NCBI GenBank assembly: GCA_036307185.1
Contig: JAXJYC010000046.1
Span: forward strand, 1-64,000
Direction of reading: 5' to 3'
Origin: SVEL01 sp017381055
GTDB taxonomy: Bacteria > Bacillota > Clostridia > Lachnospirales > Lachnospiraceae
DNA: 64,000 nt
The notes under the pieces are model-generated. The model was given only the letters and a program-made list of their open reading frames with translations, was not told the DNA's origin and made no database searches. This document shows positions 18,598-27,189 of this stretch, piece after piece (position 1 is the first letter of the stretch; each line of letters opens with the position of its first letter). The position numbers and the translations under genes were made by a program.

Positions 18598-18708
18598 TTA
18601 TACGTAATATAGTAAATTAAAATGTAATTTATTAAAAATAGAAACAGAAATAGAAGGGCAAAAACCATTAACAAAAACATTAAGTTTTGCATTAATATTT
18701 GCTAACAT
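18598..18708 (-). CDS. U-rich leader peptide upstream of carB copy 2
   Basis: A 36-codon frame with RBS GAAAGGAGAAGCAAAT and ATG at 18708. It begins MLANINAKLNVFVNGF and ends FNLLYYV, with the TAA four bases before the attenuator stem. It holds no Arg codon but is very rich in U-ending codons (Phe, Ile, Val, Asn, Leu). This is the geometry of the pyrBI leader of enteric bacteria, where low UTP stalls RNA polymerase, the ribosome catches up and blocks the terminator. UTP sensing is inference. Confidence 0.75.
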   Translation of the reverse strand: MLANINAKLNVFVNGFCPSISVSIFNKLHFNLLYYV

Positions 18709-18745
18709 ATTTGCTTCTCCTTTCTGCAAAAATTACATTCAAGTT

Positions 18746-18774
18746 ATGTTACCTCAAACCACCTTTATTGTCAA
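18746..18774 (-). promoter_or_regulatory. Promoter of the carB copy 2 leader
   Basis: TTGACA (18769-18774) and TAACAT (18746-18751) on the minus strand, with a 17-bp spacer. The start would fall about 35 bp before the leader peptide ATG. Confidence 0.75.
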
Positions 18775-18802
18775 CAGATTTTTATACAAAAAATAAATTT
18801 AT

Positions 18803-19288
18803 TTACCCCATAACAATCTCTGCAAACTGTCCATTAACAACCTTACAAAAATCCTCTGGTTTAAGTTTTATCTGAGACCCTATTCTACCGCCACTTATAA
18901 CCATAAGTGGTAACTCTTTAGCTTTCATAGATATAGTAGTCTTATACTGTTTCTTCATACCAATCGCTGTACAGCCACCCCTTATATATCCTGTAACATT
19001 GTTAATATCCTTAACCTGTATCATAGCTAATGACTTCTGCCCAACAGACTTAGCTGCTGCCTTTAGATCTAATTCATCATCTATGCCAATAACAAATACG
19101 AAATACTCCTTCGAAGGCGACACCGTAACTAAAGTCTTATATACTATAGAATGATCAAGCCCTAACAAATCAGCTGTCTGAGCTCCGTCTATAAATTCAT
19201 CACATTCATATGTATAATGCTCAAATTCTATTTTGTTCTTTTCAAGGATTCTCATCGCATTTGTTTTTATCTCTTTTCCTTTAGCCAT
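18803..19288 (-). CDS. ybaK: Cys-tRNA(Pro)/prolyl-tRNA deacylase
   Basis: 161 aa. YbaK/EbsC-type editing protein that hydrolyses Cys-tRNA(Pro). Diagnostic stretches are FEHYTYECDEFIDG, DHSIVYKTLV (the catalytic Lys region), LDLKAAAKSVG and GYIRGGCTAIGMKKQY. It is the last gene of the five-gene operon that begins with the dihydrouridine synthase. RBS AGGAGAATAG overlaps the end of the radical SAM gene. Confidence 0.92.
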   Translation of the reverse strand: MAKGKEIKTNAMRILEKNKIEFEHYTYECDEFIDGAQTADLLGLDHSIVYKTLVTVSPSKEYFVFVIGIDDELDLKAAAKSVGQKSLAMIQVKDINNVTGYIRGGCTAIGMKKQYKTTISMKAKELPLMVISGGRIGSQIKLKPEDFCKVVNGQFAEIVMG

Positions 19289-19294
19289 TTTCCA

Positions 19295-21046
19295 CTATTC
19301 TCCTACATTATATTCATATATTTCCACAGTCGCATTATGGTTTAGTGGATTTCTATTTTCATAATCAAATACCACGAATACCATATCACTCTCTAGTGTC
19401 TTATTATTTGCATCATTAATATAAGAAAGAACTTTTCTTTCCACCACTTCTATATGACAACTTTTATCTATATTATTGTTCCTTGCAAATATTTTTATAT
19501 CTTCCTTATACGCAGTTGCGTCTACAGCAAAGCTTGGTCTTGTCTTTATGTTTTCTCTGACATATATATCATATGTCAAAAGTGATTTGACTACACTTAT
19601 GTCACACAAGCTATCTTTTTTCAGCTCACAAACAATAACATGCGCAAATTCAAGTAGTATATTATATCTACTAATTCTTGAATGTTTTTCTCCATTGCTA
19701 CTTTTGCTTGCATAAAATTCACCTAATGCCTTATAAAAATCATACGGTGTATCATAGAAATCTATCAGATAATTAATACTATTTACAAACTGCCCTGTAC
19801 CATAATATATTTCCAAAGCTTCCTCTGTCTTTTTAAGACTTAACACATCATCAAAAGATAACCACTTTGTATATAACACTTCATATGGAGGAAAATCCTT
19901 ACATACAATACCATATTCTTTCGCGTCGTCGTACATAGTCGACCCATACAATAATTTTAGAAAACCTAACTGTAATTCATCCGGCTTCATATTATATACA
20001 TCATTAAACGATTTTCTAAAGCTCACAATATCTTCATAAGGCAAACCAGCTATTAAATCCAAATGAAGATGAATATTTTTAGGCGCTCTAAGTCGAGCCA
20101 CTACCTCTCTTAGCTTCTCTATATCCATCTTTCTTCTAATTGCCTTTATAGAATCCTCGTTAGTTGTCTGTACACCTATCTCAAGCTGCACAGCACCTGG
20201 ACGCATATTATTCAAAATCTCAATCTGCTTGTCCGTAATCAAATCAGCTGATATTTCAAAATGGAAATTTGTATAGCCGTTATCATTTTCCTTAATAAAC
20301 TGCCATATTTCTTCACATCGTTCCTTTAGACAATTAAATGTTCTATCGATAAATTTAACCTGCTCTACTTTATTTTCTAAGAAAAATAATAATTCCTTCT
20401 TAACTAATTCTAAATCTCTAAATCTTAACTTCTTATCTATGGATGATAAGCAATAGCTACAAGAAAATGGACAGCCTCTACTACTTTCATAATAGATAAT
20501 TCTATTTTCGAATTCTTTAAGATTACTATATGGAAATGGTAGCTTAGACATATCCAAAGGTTCTCTTAAAAGTGGCTTTCTATTATCTCTTGTACATAAT
20601 CCAGCTAACTCTATATTTCCAATATTATTTTGGCAGCTTTCATCTATCCCTTCCGCGAATAATTTTTGCGCAAGCTCCAAGAAAGTTTCTTCTCCTTCAC
20701 CTACCATAACACCCGATACATTTGAATACTTATCCAAATAATAATCTGTATTATAGGACACCTCCGGACCTCCTAAAAATATCTTACATGTTGGAAGCAA
20801 TTTCCCCAAAGATGCTACTAGCTTCTCTATATATTCTATATTCCAGATATAACAAGAAAAGCCAATAACAACTGGCTTTTCCATATATATGTCATCTAAT
20901 ATATCCTCAACTCGATTATTGATGGTATATTCCTTAACCCTTGCCTTGTATCCGTTTTCTTCTAAAACTCCACGAATACTTTGAACGGCCAAGTTAGAAT
21001 GTATATATTTTGCATTAATCGCAACAAGCAAGATTTCTTTTTCCAT
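19295..21046 (-). CDS. B12-binding-domain radical SAM protein (DUF4080)
   Basis: 583 aa. The N-terminal ~150 residues form a cobalamin-binding-type Rossmann domain (VIGFSCYIWNIEY, CKIFLGGPEVSYN). The radical SAM cluster motif is SSRGCPFSCSYCLSSID near residue 190-200, followed by a TIM-barrel region (HLHLDLIAGLPYED). The C-terminal part is the DUF4080 type. Such proteins are common in clostridia; the substrate is unknown, perhaps a methylation or methylthiolation. Its ATG follows directly on the stop of the previous gene. Confidence 0.85.
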   Translation of the reverse strand: MEKEILLVAINAKYIHSNLAVQSIRGVLEENGYKARVKEYTINNRVEDILDDIYMEKPVVIGFSCYIWNIEYIEKLVASLGKLLPTCKIFLGGPEVSYNTDYYLDKYSNVSGVMVGEGEETFLELAQKLFAEGIDESCQNNIGNIELAGLCTRDNRKPLLREPLDMSKLPFPYSNLKEFENRIIYYESSRGCPFSCSYCLSSIDKKLRFRDLELVKKELLFFLENKVEQVKFIDRTFNCLKERCEEIWQFIKENDNGYTNFHFEISADLITDKQIEILNNMRPGAVQLEIGVQTTNEDSIKAIRRKMDIEKLREVVARLRAPKNIHLHLDLIAGLPYEDIVSFRKSFNDVYNMKPDELQLGFLKLLYGSTMYDDAKEYGIVCKDFPPYEVLYTKWLSFDDVLSLKKTEEALEIYYGTGQFVNSINYLIDFYDTPYDFYKALGEFYASKSSNGEKHSRISRYNILLEFAHVIVCELKKDSLCDISVVKSLLTYDIYVRENIKTRPSFAVDATAYKEDIKIFARNNNIDKSCHIEVVERKVLSYINDANNKTLESDMVFVVFDYENRNPLNHNATVEIYEYNVGE

Positions 21047-22069
21047 TTACTTATACTCCATATTTATACGAAGATTATTATCCTCATAAGTTACTGTGCT
21101 AAGACTTCCTGTAACAAGAGGCATCATAGGTGGCAAATGACCTACATCTGCATCCATTATAACTGGCACATTATATTTTTCTATAATACCCATTACAGCA
21201 CTATACTGATCAAGTCCCATAAATTCTTCACCATATCTATATGGTCTACCTATGATAAATCCCTTGGCATATTTAAACCAACCTGCTTTATCAAGCTTCC
21301 ACATAACTCTGCGCATATCCATAACGCTTAAGTCGCAGGACTCTATAAACCAGATAACTCCATCTTCCTTATACTTTTCATTAAATTCAGCCACCTTATC
21401 ATACTTAGTTCCTGCAAGATTGGATAAACAATCTAAACAACCACCAAGAAGTCTTCCCTGCATTGTAAAATTATTGCCTGGAAATGCCTTCATAATATTA
21501 TTCTCTGTTACATTGTATGGTACAAGAGGGTTTGTATCATCCTTAATAGACTCTCTCTCCCACTTATCATAATTAGAGACCTCATTGACCTTACCCTGAA
21601 GTATGCCAAAAGCATCACCTAACGCTTCGTGCCAAGGTTCCATTCCAAAAGTAGCTGCACATGGACCATAAATAGCTGCCACATCACAAAGTGTAGCTAA
21701 TAAAAATGTAAGATTAGTATTATCTGAATATCCCATAAACCACTTTGAATCAGCTTCTCTTATCTTATCAAAATCAATATTATCGATAGTTTCACACATC
21801 AACTCTCCACCACCGCAAGAAATAAGTACATCATTATCCTTTGCTGAATAATAATCCATAAATTCCTTACCACAATCTACTGGATTTGTGCTTATACCTA
21901 TTCCGTCACACTTATATGCATTAGGGCCTACATTTGTCTTATAGCCCATATCCTCAAACTTCTTTAATGCATTAGCAAAGGCTGTCTTATATGGCTCGAT
22001 AGCGCAACCAAATGATGGCGATACAAAACCTATAGTTCCATTTTTATCTAAAAACCTTGGATATCTCAT
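21047..22069 (-). CDS. S66-family LD-carboxypeptidase (MccF/LdcA-like)
   Basis: 340 aa. Serine peptidase of family S66, which trims the terminal D-Ala from muropeptide tetrapeptides or, in the MccF branch, inactivates microcin-type conjugates. The nucleophile Ser is in WFMGYSDNTNLTF; a Glu follows in VIWFIESCDLS and the His in DADVGHLPPMMPL. The opening is IGFVSPSFG. It lacks a signal peptide, so it acts in the cytoplasm. RBS AAAGGAGAAGG. The co-encoded CapA-like gene also points to cell-envelope chemistry. Confidence 0.85.
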   Translation of the reverse strand: MRYPRFLDKNGTIGFVSPSFGCAIEPYKTAFANALKKFEDMGYKTNVGPNAYKCDGIGISTNPVDCGKEFMDYYSAKDNDVLISCGGGELMCETIDNIDFDKIREADSKWFMGYSDNTNLTFLLATLCDVAAIYGPCAATFGMEPWHEALGDAFGILQGKVNEVSNYDKWERESIKDDTNPLVPYNVTENNIMKAFPGNNFTMQGRLLGGCLDCLSNLAGTKYDKVAEFNEKYKEDGVIWFIESCDLSVMDMRRVMWKLDKAGWFKYAKGFIIGRPYRYGEEFMGLDQYSAVMGIIEKYNVPVIMDADVGHLPPMMPLVTGSLSTVTYEDNNLRINMEYK

Positions 22070-22081
22070 TTTCCTTCTCCT

Positions 22082-23320
22082 TTACCTCCACAAATCTCCC
22101 CAAACCTTATCAGCTACACCTACTAAGTATTCCTTAGAAAATGCATCGTCCTGCTTAACAACCTCACTTGTAAGTGATAAATCTTGATCATAATCTGCAA
22201 GTCTAGTTGTATATACCCCATTAGTTTTATTTTCTACATGAGTTACTGTAGCTACCACACCATAATCTACGATCATAGGATTTCCACCTTCATCAAGACT
22301 TATTTTAACCTTAGCCATTCCGCCTAAGAAACGATTTGCAACTCCATCTCTACTCTCACCTGACCAATTAACAAAATTACCAAGCGAATAATAAACTAAC
22401 ATCTTATGACCTGTACTTACATCATACATCATCTCAACAGGCTCTATAACATGTGGGTGAGTTCCAATAACTAAATCAACACCATTTTCAAAGAAAATTT
22501 CAGCCCATTTTTCCTGTTCCTTAGTCTGCTCTAACACATATTCTGTTCCCCAGTGAGGACAGACAATAGTAAAGTCAGCCATCTCCTCAGCCTTCTTTAT
22601 ATCTGCAACAACCTTTTCTTCATCAAGCAGATTTACAGCAAAAGGCATATCCTCTGGAAGTGCTATACCATTAGTTCCATATGTATAATTTAATATAGCT
22701 ATCTTTATACCTTCTTGCTCATAAATATATATTTCATCTTGCTCTTCTTTAGTTTCATTCATACCTAAAACTGCTATATGAGGATAAGAAGTTTTCCAAA
22801 AGTTAATACAACTCAAAAGACCCTTTTTTTGCTTATCCATAGTATGATTTGTGGCATGACACACTACATCAAAGCCCGCATCAACTAATGCATCCCCTAA
22901 TGTAAATGGTGCATTAAAGCAAGGATAACCACTTACTCCAAGCTCCTCACCACCTATAAGCACCTCTTGATTTACAATAGCCAAATCCGCCGATTGAATA
23001 TCTTCCTTCATAGGTTCAAAAATAGCCTCATAATTATAAGAGCCATCCTCCTGCTTCGCAACTTCCTCTAATCTATCATGAAGAAGAATATCACCAACCA
23101 TTATAAGCTCAATTTCAGGCTGACTAAATGTTTCTGGTTCTGTAGGCTGTTCCACAGTAGATTGCTCTTCGTCATTCCCTTGATTACTATCTACATCTAC
23201 CAAACCTGTTTCATTTTGGCTTACCTTGCCACTCTCCTTATTTGATGCTCCACTACAAGCAACAAGTATTACTGCCAATAATAAAGGCACCACATAAAAA
23301 CCAAATCTTTTCTTATTCAC
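22082..23320 (-). CDS. CapA-family lipoprotein (poly-gamma-glutamate-type metallophosphatase fold)
   Basis: 412 aa from a GTG start with AGAGG upstream. Lipobox LLAVILVACS makes it a lipoprotein. A Ser/Glu/Gln-rich linker (~25-65) precedes the CapA domain: LIMVGDILLHDRL, ADLAIVNQEVLIGG, VVCHATNHTMD, IVCPHWGTEY and DLVIGTHPHVIEPVE, which hold the metal ligands. In Bacillus CapA takes part in poly-gamma-glutamate capsule export. No capBC genes are here, so a capsule role is uncertain. Confidence 0.85.
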   Translation of the reverse strand: MNKKRFGFYVVPLLLAVILVACSGASNKESGKVSQNETGLVDVDSNQGNDEEQSTVEQPTEPETFSQPEIELIMVGDILLHDRLEEVAKQEDGSYNYEAIFEPMKEDIQSADLAIVNQEVLIGGEELGVSGYPCFNAPFTLGDALVDAGFDVVCHATNHTMDKQKKGLLSCINFWKTSYPHIAVLGMNETKEEQDEIYIYEQEGIKIAILNYTYGTNGIALPEDMPFAVNLLDEEKVVADIKKAEEMADFTIVCPHWGTEYVLEQTKEQEKWAEIFFENGVDLVIGTHPHVIEPVEMMYDVSTGHKMLVYYSLGNFVNWSGESRDGVANRFLGGMAKVKISLDEGGNPMIVDYGVVATVTHVENKTNGVYTTRLADYDQDLSLTSEVVKQDDAFSKEYLVGVADKVWGDLWR

Positions 23321-23334
23321 TGTAACACCTCTCC

Positions 23335-24252
23335 CTAAAATAACTCACCAACAACTTCCTTGTACACACTAAGCTTCTCTGCTTTTCTTATCTTCTTGGC
23401 TATCTTTTCTGAATCCTTATATAAATCCATCATATAACACCAAATCTCTTTCATCTTAAATAAAACCGGCTTATCCCCAGACATCACTTCCTCATATCCA
23501 GCTAATAATTCATCATGAAACTCCTTTACAAGTTTCATATCTACATTCCCATTTAAGAGTTCATTAGCAAGCAATGGATTTCTTAAAAATCCTCGTCCAA
23601 TCATAACAGCTGTCATATCAGGATATTTTTCTGCTATACTATTAAATCCATCTATATCAACTACATCTCCGTTATAACATATAGGATTCTTACTCTCCTT
23701 ATATGCCAGTTCAAACATCTCCATATTTGGAGTATTTTTATAAAAATCTGTTCTTATACGGGGATGGATAATAAGTTCCTTAATAGGAAATCTATTAAAA
23801 ATCTCTAGTAACTCTGGAAACTCATCAGGATCATCCTTACCTATCCTAGTCTTAACTGATACTTCCATATCTGTTTTTTCATATATTTTATCAAGCATTC
23901 TTAAAAGCTTATCTGTATCCGCAAGCAATCCTGAACCCTTACCTTTAGCAACAACTGTTCCTGAAGGACAACCAAGATTTAAGTTAATCTCATTATACCC
24001 TAAATCCCTAATATATGTAGACGCCAACAAAAAGTCATCAGGATTATTGGCCAAAATCTGTGGAATAAGCTTTATCCCCTTGTTATTATCCGGATGAATA
24101 TCCCTTAATTCCTTAGGCGTTAAGGGTTGATTTACGCCAGGGGAAATAAAAGGCGAAAAATACTTATCTATATTTGATTTAAAAATCTTATGAAATGCAT
24201 TTCTATATACATATCCAGTTATTCCCTCTAAGGGTGCAAAATAAAGGTTCAT
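23335..24252 (-). CDS. tRNA-dihydrouridine synthase
   Basis: 305 aa FMN enzyme that reduces uridine in the tRNA D-loop. Motifs: FAPLEGITGYVYRNAF at the start, NLGCPSGTVVAKGKGSGLL with the catalytic Cys, the KTRIG segment, CYNGDVVDIDG and MIGRGFLRNPLL. First gene of a tight minus-strand operon (spacings of 14, 12, 0 and 6 nt to the following genes). RBS AGGAGAG. Which of the bacterial Dus subgroups it belongs to is not clear. Confidence 0.9.
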   Translation of the reverse strand: MNLYFAPLEGITGYVYRNAFHKIFKSNIDKYFSPFISPGVNQPLTPKELRDIHPDNNKGIKLIPQILANNPDDFLLASTYIRDLGYNEINLNLGCPSGTVVAKGKGSGLLADTDKLLRMLDKIYEKTDMEVSVKTRIGKDDPDEFPELLEIFNRFPIKELIIHPRIRTDFYKNTPNMEMFELAYKESKNPICYNGDVVDIDGFNSIAEKYPDMTAVMIGRGFLRNPLLANELLNGNVDMKLVKEFHDELLAGYEEVMSGDKPVLFKMKEIWCYMMDLYKDSEKIAKKIRKAEKLSVYKEVVGELF

Positions 24253-24321
24253 CGTTTAAACTCTCCTATAACATATACTATAATCCATAGGTTTTATTAT
24301 TATAACATCTTTTTGTTAAAA

Positions 24322-24356
24322 TGCAAAATAGGAGATACACTTTCGTGCATCTCCTA
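24322..24356 (-). terminator. Terminator of the P-type ATPase gene
   Basis: Stem TAGGAGAT/ATCTCCTA with an inner pairing (24329-24356), followed on the minus strand by TTTTGC. Confidence 0.8.
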
Positions 24357-24360
24357 AATA

Positions 24361-26937
24361 TTACTTAAAACTAATCATTTTCTTTATCTGTACAACGATA
24401 GATGGCGCTAACGCAAATCCATATATCATAAGAAGCTGCTTAGCTGAAATAGCTGTTACCATAAATATTCCACTAAGTGCTGGTACAAATAATACTATAT
24501 GCAATAATGCGAATCCTACAAAGAATGCAATTATGCTTGTCTTATTTGATAAAAATCCTATCTTGTGTAATGGCTGATTACTTCTACAATTAAAGCCATG
24601 AAGAAGTCTAGCAAGACATATTGTTGCAAATGCTAATGTTGAAGCCATAGCAGGGCTTGTTTCTCTTCCTATCATATAGATAGCCATTGTGCTTAATGCG
24701 ATTACAAAACCTTCAAAACCGACCTGCATAAGTGTTAACTTATTAAGAATTGAATCCCCAGATTTTCTTGGTTTCTCCTTAAGTACATTATCCGAGTTGG
24801 CTTCCATACCGATAGCAATAGCTGGAAGTGAATCTGTTATAAGATTCATAAATAAAAGATGTACAGGGAAGAATGGTGTTGGCATCATAAGGATTGATGT
24901 TATAAGCACACATAAGATTCCCGCAAAGTTTCCTGATAAAAGGTAGTTGATAGAATTCTTAATATTTCTATAAACATTTCTACCTGTGATAACTGCCTTA
25001 ACAATTGTCGAGAAGTTATCGTCTGTAAGTATCATGCTAGCTGCATCCTTAGAAACCTCTGTTCCTGTGATACCCATTGCCACACCGATGTCACTCTGCT
25101 TTAAGGCCGGCGCATCATTTACACCATCACCTGTCATAGCTACTACATCGCCACGCTTCTGCCAAGCTTTTACGATTCTAATCTTATGCTCTGGAGCAAC
25201 TCTCGCATATACACTTATCTTAGCAAGCTTCTCGTCCAGCTCTTCATCACTCATAGCTGTAAGCTCCTGACCATCTATTGAGTAATCGCCTTCCTCATAA
25301 ATACCTATCTGTCTAGCAATACTTCTAGCAGTAACTACATGGTCACCGGTAATCATCACCGGCTTAATACCTGCCATTCTACACTTGGCAACCGCATCCT
25401 TACTCTCCACTCTTGGTGGATCCATTAATGATACAAGGCCTACAAATGTCAACTCATTCTCATCCTCAAGAACGATTTTATCATTACTAAAGTTCTTATA
25501 TGCAAAACCTAATACTCTAAGGCCATTATCTGCACATCTCTGATTTTCTGCCTGAATAGCATCAATGTGCTCCTTTGTAATAGGTGTCTTAACACCATTT
25601 ACAAGAATAGTCTTACATCTACCAAGAATTACATCTGGCGCACCCTTTGTATAAAGGTGATTTATTGAAGACACACTCATAAGCTTTCTATCTGAATCGA
25701 ATGGAAGCTCCTCACACCTAACGGATGTACTCTTAAACTCAGCATCATTCTTTGTATACTCATGAACTAAATCTATAAGGGCAAGCTCTGTTGGATCACC
25801 AATTCTTTGTTCCTCTGTGATAACAGAGTTATTGCAAAGAAGACATGCCTTAAGAAGTACGTTGTGATCATGATCCTTGCTATCTAAATCAGATATATTC
25901 ATAAGCTTGTTATAAAAATAAATAGTCTGCGGTGTCATCTTATTCTGTGTAAGAGTTCCTGTCTTATCTGAACAAATAACTGATACACAGCCTAAGCTTT
26001 CTACGGAATTAAGCTCCTTAATAATAGCATTTTCCTTAACCATCTTCTGTGTACTCATAGAAAGTACAATAGTTACAATTGAGCCCAATGCTTCTGGAAT
26101 AGCAGCTACTGCAAGAGCTACGGCAATCATAAGGGAATCTAAAATAGTTTCACCTGCAACAAAATAATTAAGTGCTAATACTACAATTGAAATTGCAAGA
26201 ATTACAATAGAAAGCTTTGCACTCATTTCATCAAGACTCTTCTGAAGTGGTGTCTTTCTTTCCTTTGTATCATTAAGCATTGTAGCAATCTTACCAATCT
26301 CTGTTTCCATACCGATATGTGTTACAACATATCTACCCGTTCCGTTAGTTACTAAGCTTCCAGAAAATACCATATTCTTTCTGTCACCTACTACAACTTC
26401 ACCCTCTATTACATCTGTAATCTTATCTACACTCTCAACTTCACCTGTAAGGGCACTTTCATTTATCTGCAACGAAGAACACTGAATGATTCTTCCGTCA
26501 CCACTTACGATATCACCAGCCTCAATCTGAACGATATCACCTACTGTAAGCTCAGTAGAATCAATCTCTGTAAGCTGACCATCACGCATTACCTTAACCT
26601 TTGGAACTGACAATTTCTTTAAACTGTCTAGTGACTTTTGGGCCTTCAGAGTCTGTACTGTACCTAAAATCGCATTAAGAGTAATAACTACAACAATAAC
26701 TATTGCACTCTCAAGTTGCTTATTTAATCCCGAAATAACAGCTGCGATAATAAGGATAATAACCAATAAATCCTTAAACTGCTTCAAGAAAATTACTAAT
26801 GGAGAGTCGTTTTTCTTTTCTGCCAAAGCATTCTCTCCATAGATTTCTCTGTGTTCCTTAACCTGTTCCTTTGTTAAACCGTTAACTGACGATTTGCACT
26901 CTTCAAGTACCTTCGATACTTCTTTTTGATATACCAT
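24361..26937 (-). CDS. P2-type cation-transporting ATPase (Ca2+/Mn2+ export)
   Basis: 858 aa from the ATG at 26937 (GGAGG upstream). Ion pump with ten predicted membrane segments. It shows LTGEVESVDK (actuator), the phosphorylated Asp in CSDKTGTLTQNKM, KGAPDVILGR (nucleotide domain), MTGDGVNDAPALKQSDIGVAMG (hinge), and the M4 motif VAAIPEALGSIV. By family it is a SERCA/PMR1-like Ca2+ pump. The longer frame to 27009 passes through the leader terminator and is not the start. The leader contains a probable manganese riboswitch, so Mn2+ export is a good guess for at least part of its role. Confidence 0.9.
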   Translation of the reverse strand: MVYQKEVSKVLEECKSSVNGLTKEQVKEHREIYGENALAEKKNDSPLVIFLKQFKDLLVIILIIAAVISGLNKQLESAIVIVVVITLNAILGTVQTLKAQKSLDSLKKLSVPKVKVMRDGQLTEIDSTELTVGDIVQIEAGDIVSGDGRIIQCSSLQINESALTGEVESVDKITDVIEGEVVVGDRKNMVFSGSLVTNGTGRYVVTHIGMETEIGKIATMLNDTKERKTPLQKSLDEMSAKLSIVILAISIVVLALNYFVAGETILDSLMIAVALAVAAIPEALGSIVTIVLSMSTQKMVKENAIIKELNSVESLGCVSVICSDKTGTLTQNKMTPQTIYFYNKLMNISDLDSKDHDHNVLLKACLLCNNSVITEEQRIGDPTELALIDLVHEYTKNDAEFKSTSVRCEELPFDSDRKLMSVSSINHLYTKGAPDVILGRCKTILVNGVKTPITKEHIDAIQAENQRCADNGLRVLGFAYKNFSNDKIVLEDENELTFVGLVSLMDPPRVESKDAVAKCRMAGIKPVMITGDHVVTARSIARQIGIYEEGDYSIDGQELTAMSDEELDEKLAKISVYARVAPEHKIRIVKAWQKRGDVVAMTGDGVNDAPALKQSDIGVAMGITGTEVSKDAASMILTDDNFSTIVKAVITGRNVYRNIKNSINYLLSGNFAGILCVLITSILMMPTPFFPVHLLFMNLITDSLPAIAIGMEANSDNVLKEKPRKSGDSILNKLTLMQVGFEGFVIALSTMAIYMIGRETSPAMASTLAFATICLARLLHGFNCRSNQPLHKIGFLSNKTSIIAFFVGFALLHIVLFVPALSGIFMVTAISAKQLLMIYGFALAPSIVVQIKKMISFK

Positions 26938-26997
26938 TTTTTGTCCTCCTATCCCACATGTATCCGAAGAGTTCCTCACTTGCAGGGCTTTTGCTAC

Positions 26998-27052
26998 AAA
27001 AAAAGACAAGATTCATTAAGGACTTGCTAAATCCTTAATGAGTCTTGTCTTT
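26998..27052 (-). terminator. Riboswitch expression platform terminator
   Basis: 18-bp stem GACAAGACTCATTAAGGA with one mismatch against its partner (27005-27049), then TTTTTTT on the minus strand (26998-27004). It lies between the riboswitch aptamer and the ATPase RBS, so it can only act as a conditional terminator. Confidence 0.88.
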
Positions 27053-27130
27053 AAGATGTACCAGGATATTCTCCGAGCTTGTTGGTAACATCACGCTTTC
27101 GCGAGACTACTCCCTCTTTCAATATGTGAT
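27053..27130 (-). ncRNA. Probable yybP-ykoY (manganese) riboswitch
   Basis: On the minus strand the leader shows GAGGGAGTAG, a GAAA-capped stem CTCGCGAAAGCGTGATG, then TTACCAACAAGCTCGG and the closing CCTGGTACATCTT. GGGAGTAG and the ACCAACA-GCTCG segment match the two conserved loop strands of the yybP-ykoY class, which senses Mn2+ and often precedes MntP or P-type ATPases. A terminator follows directly. The assignment is by recalled consensus, not by a covariance search. Confidence 0.75.
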
Positions 27131-27136
27131 TTCGTG

Positions 27137-27165
27137 ATTATACATCTACCAACCAAATTATACAA
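27137..27165 (-). promoter_or_regulatory. Promoter of the ATPase/riboswitch transcript
   Basis: TTGTAT (27160-27165) and a consensus TATAAT (27137-27142), 17 bp apart on the minus strand. Transcription would begin at the 5' edge of the riboswitch. Confidence 0.65.
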
Positions 27166-27189
27166 GTTAAATCTATGTTAAACTTTTTC

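Noticed and set aside
18598..18708. Arginine-dependent attenuation for carB copy 2
   Set aside because: The leader peptide contains no Arg codon, so a ribosome stalling on arginine codons cannot be the mechanism.
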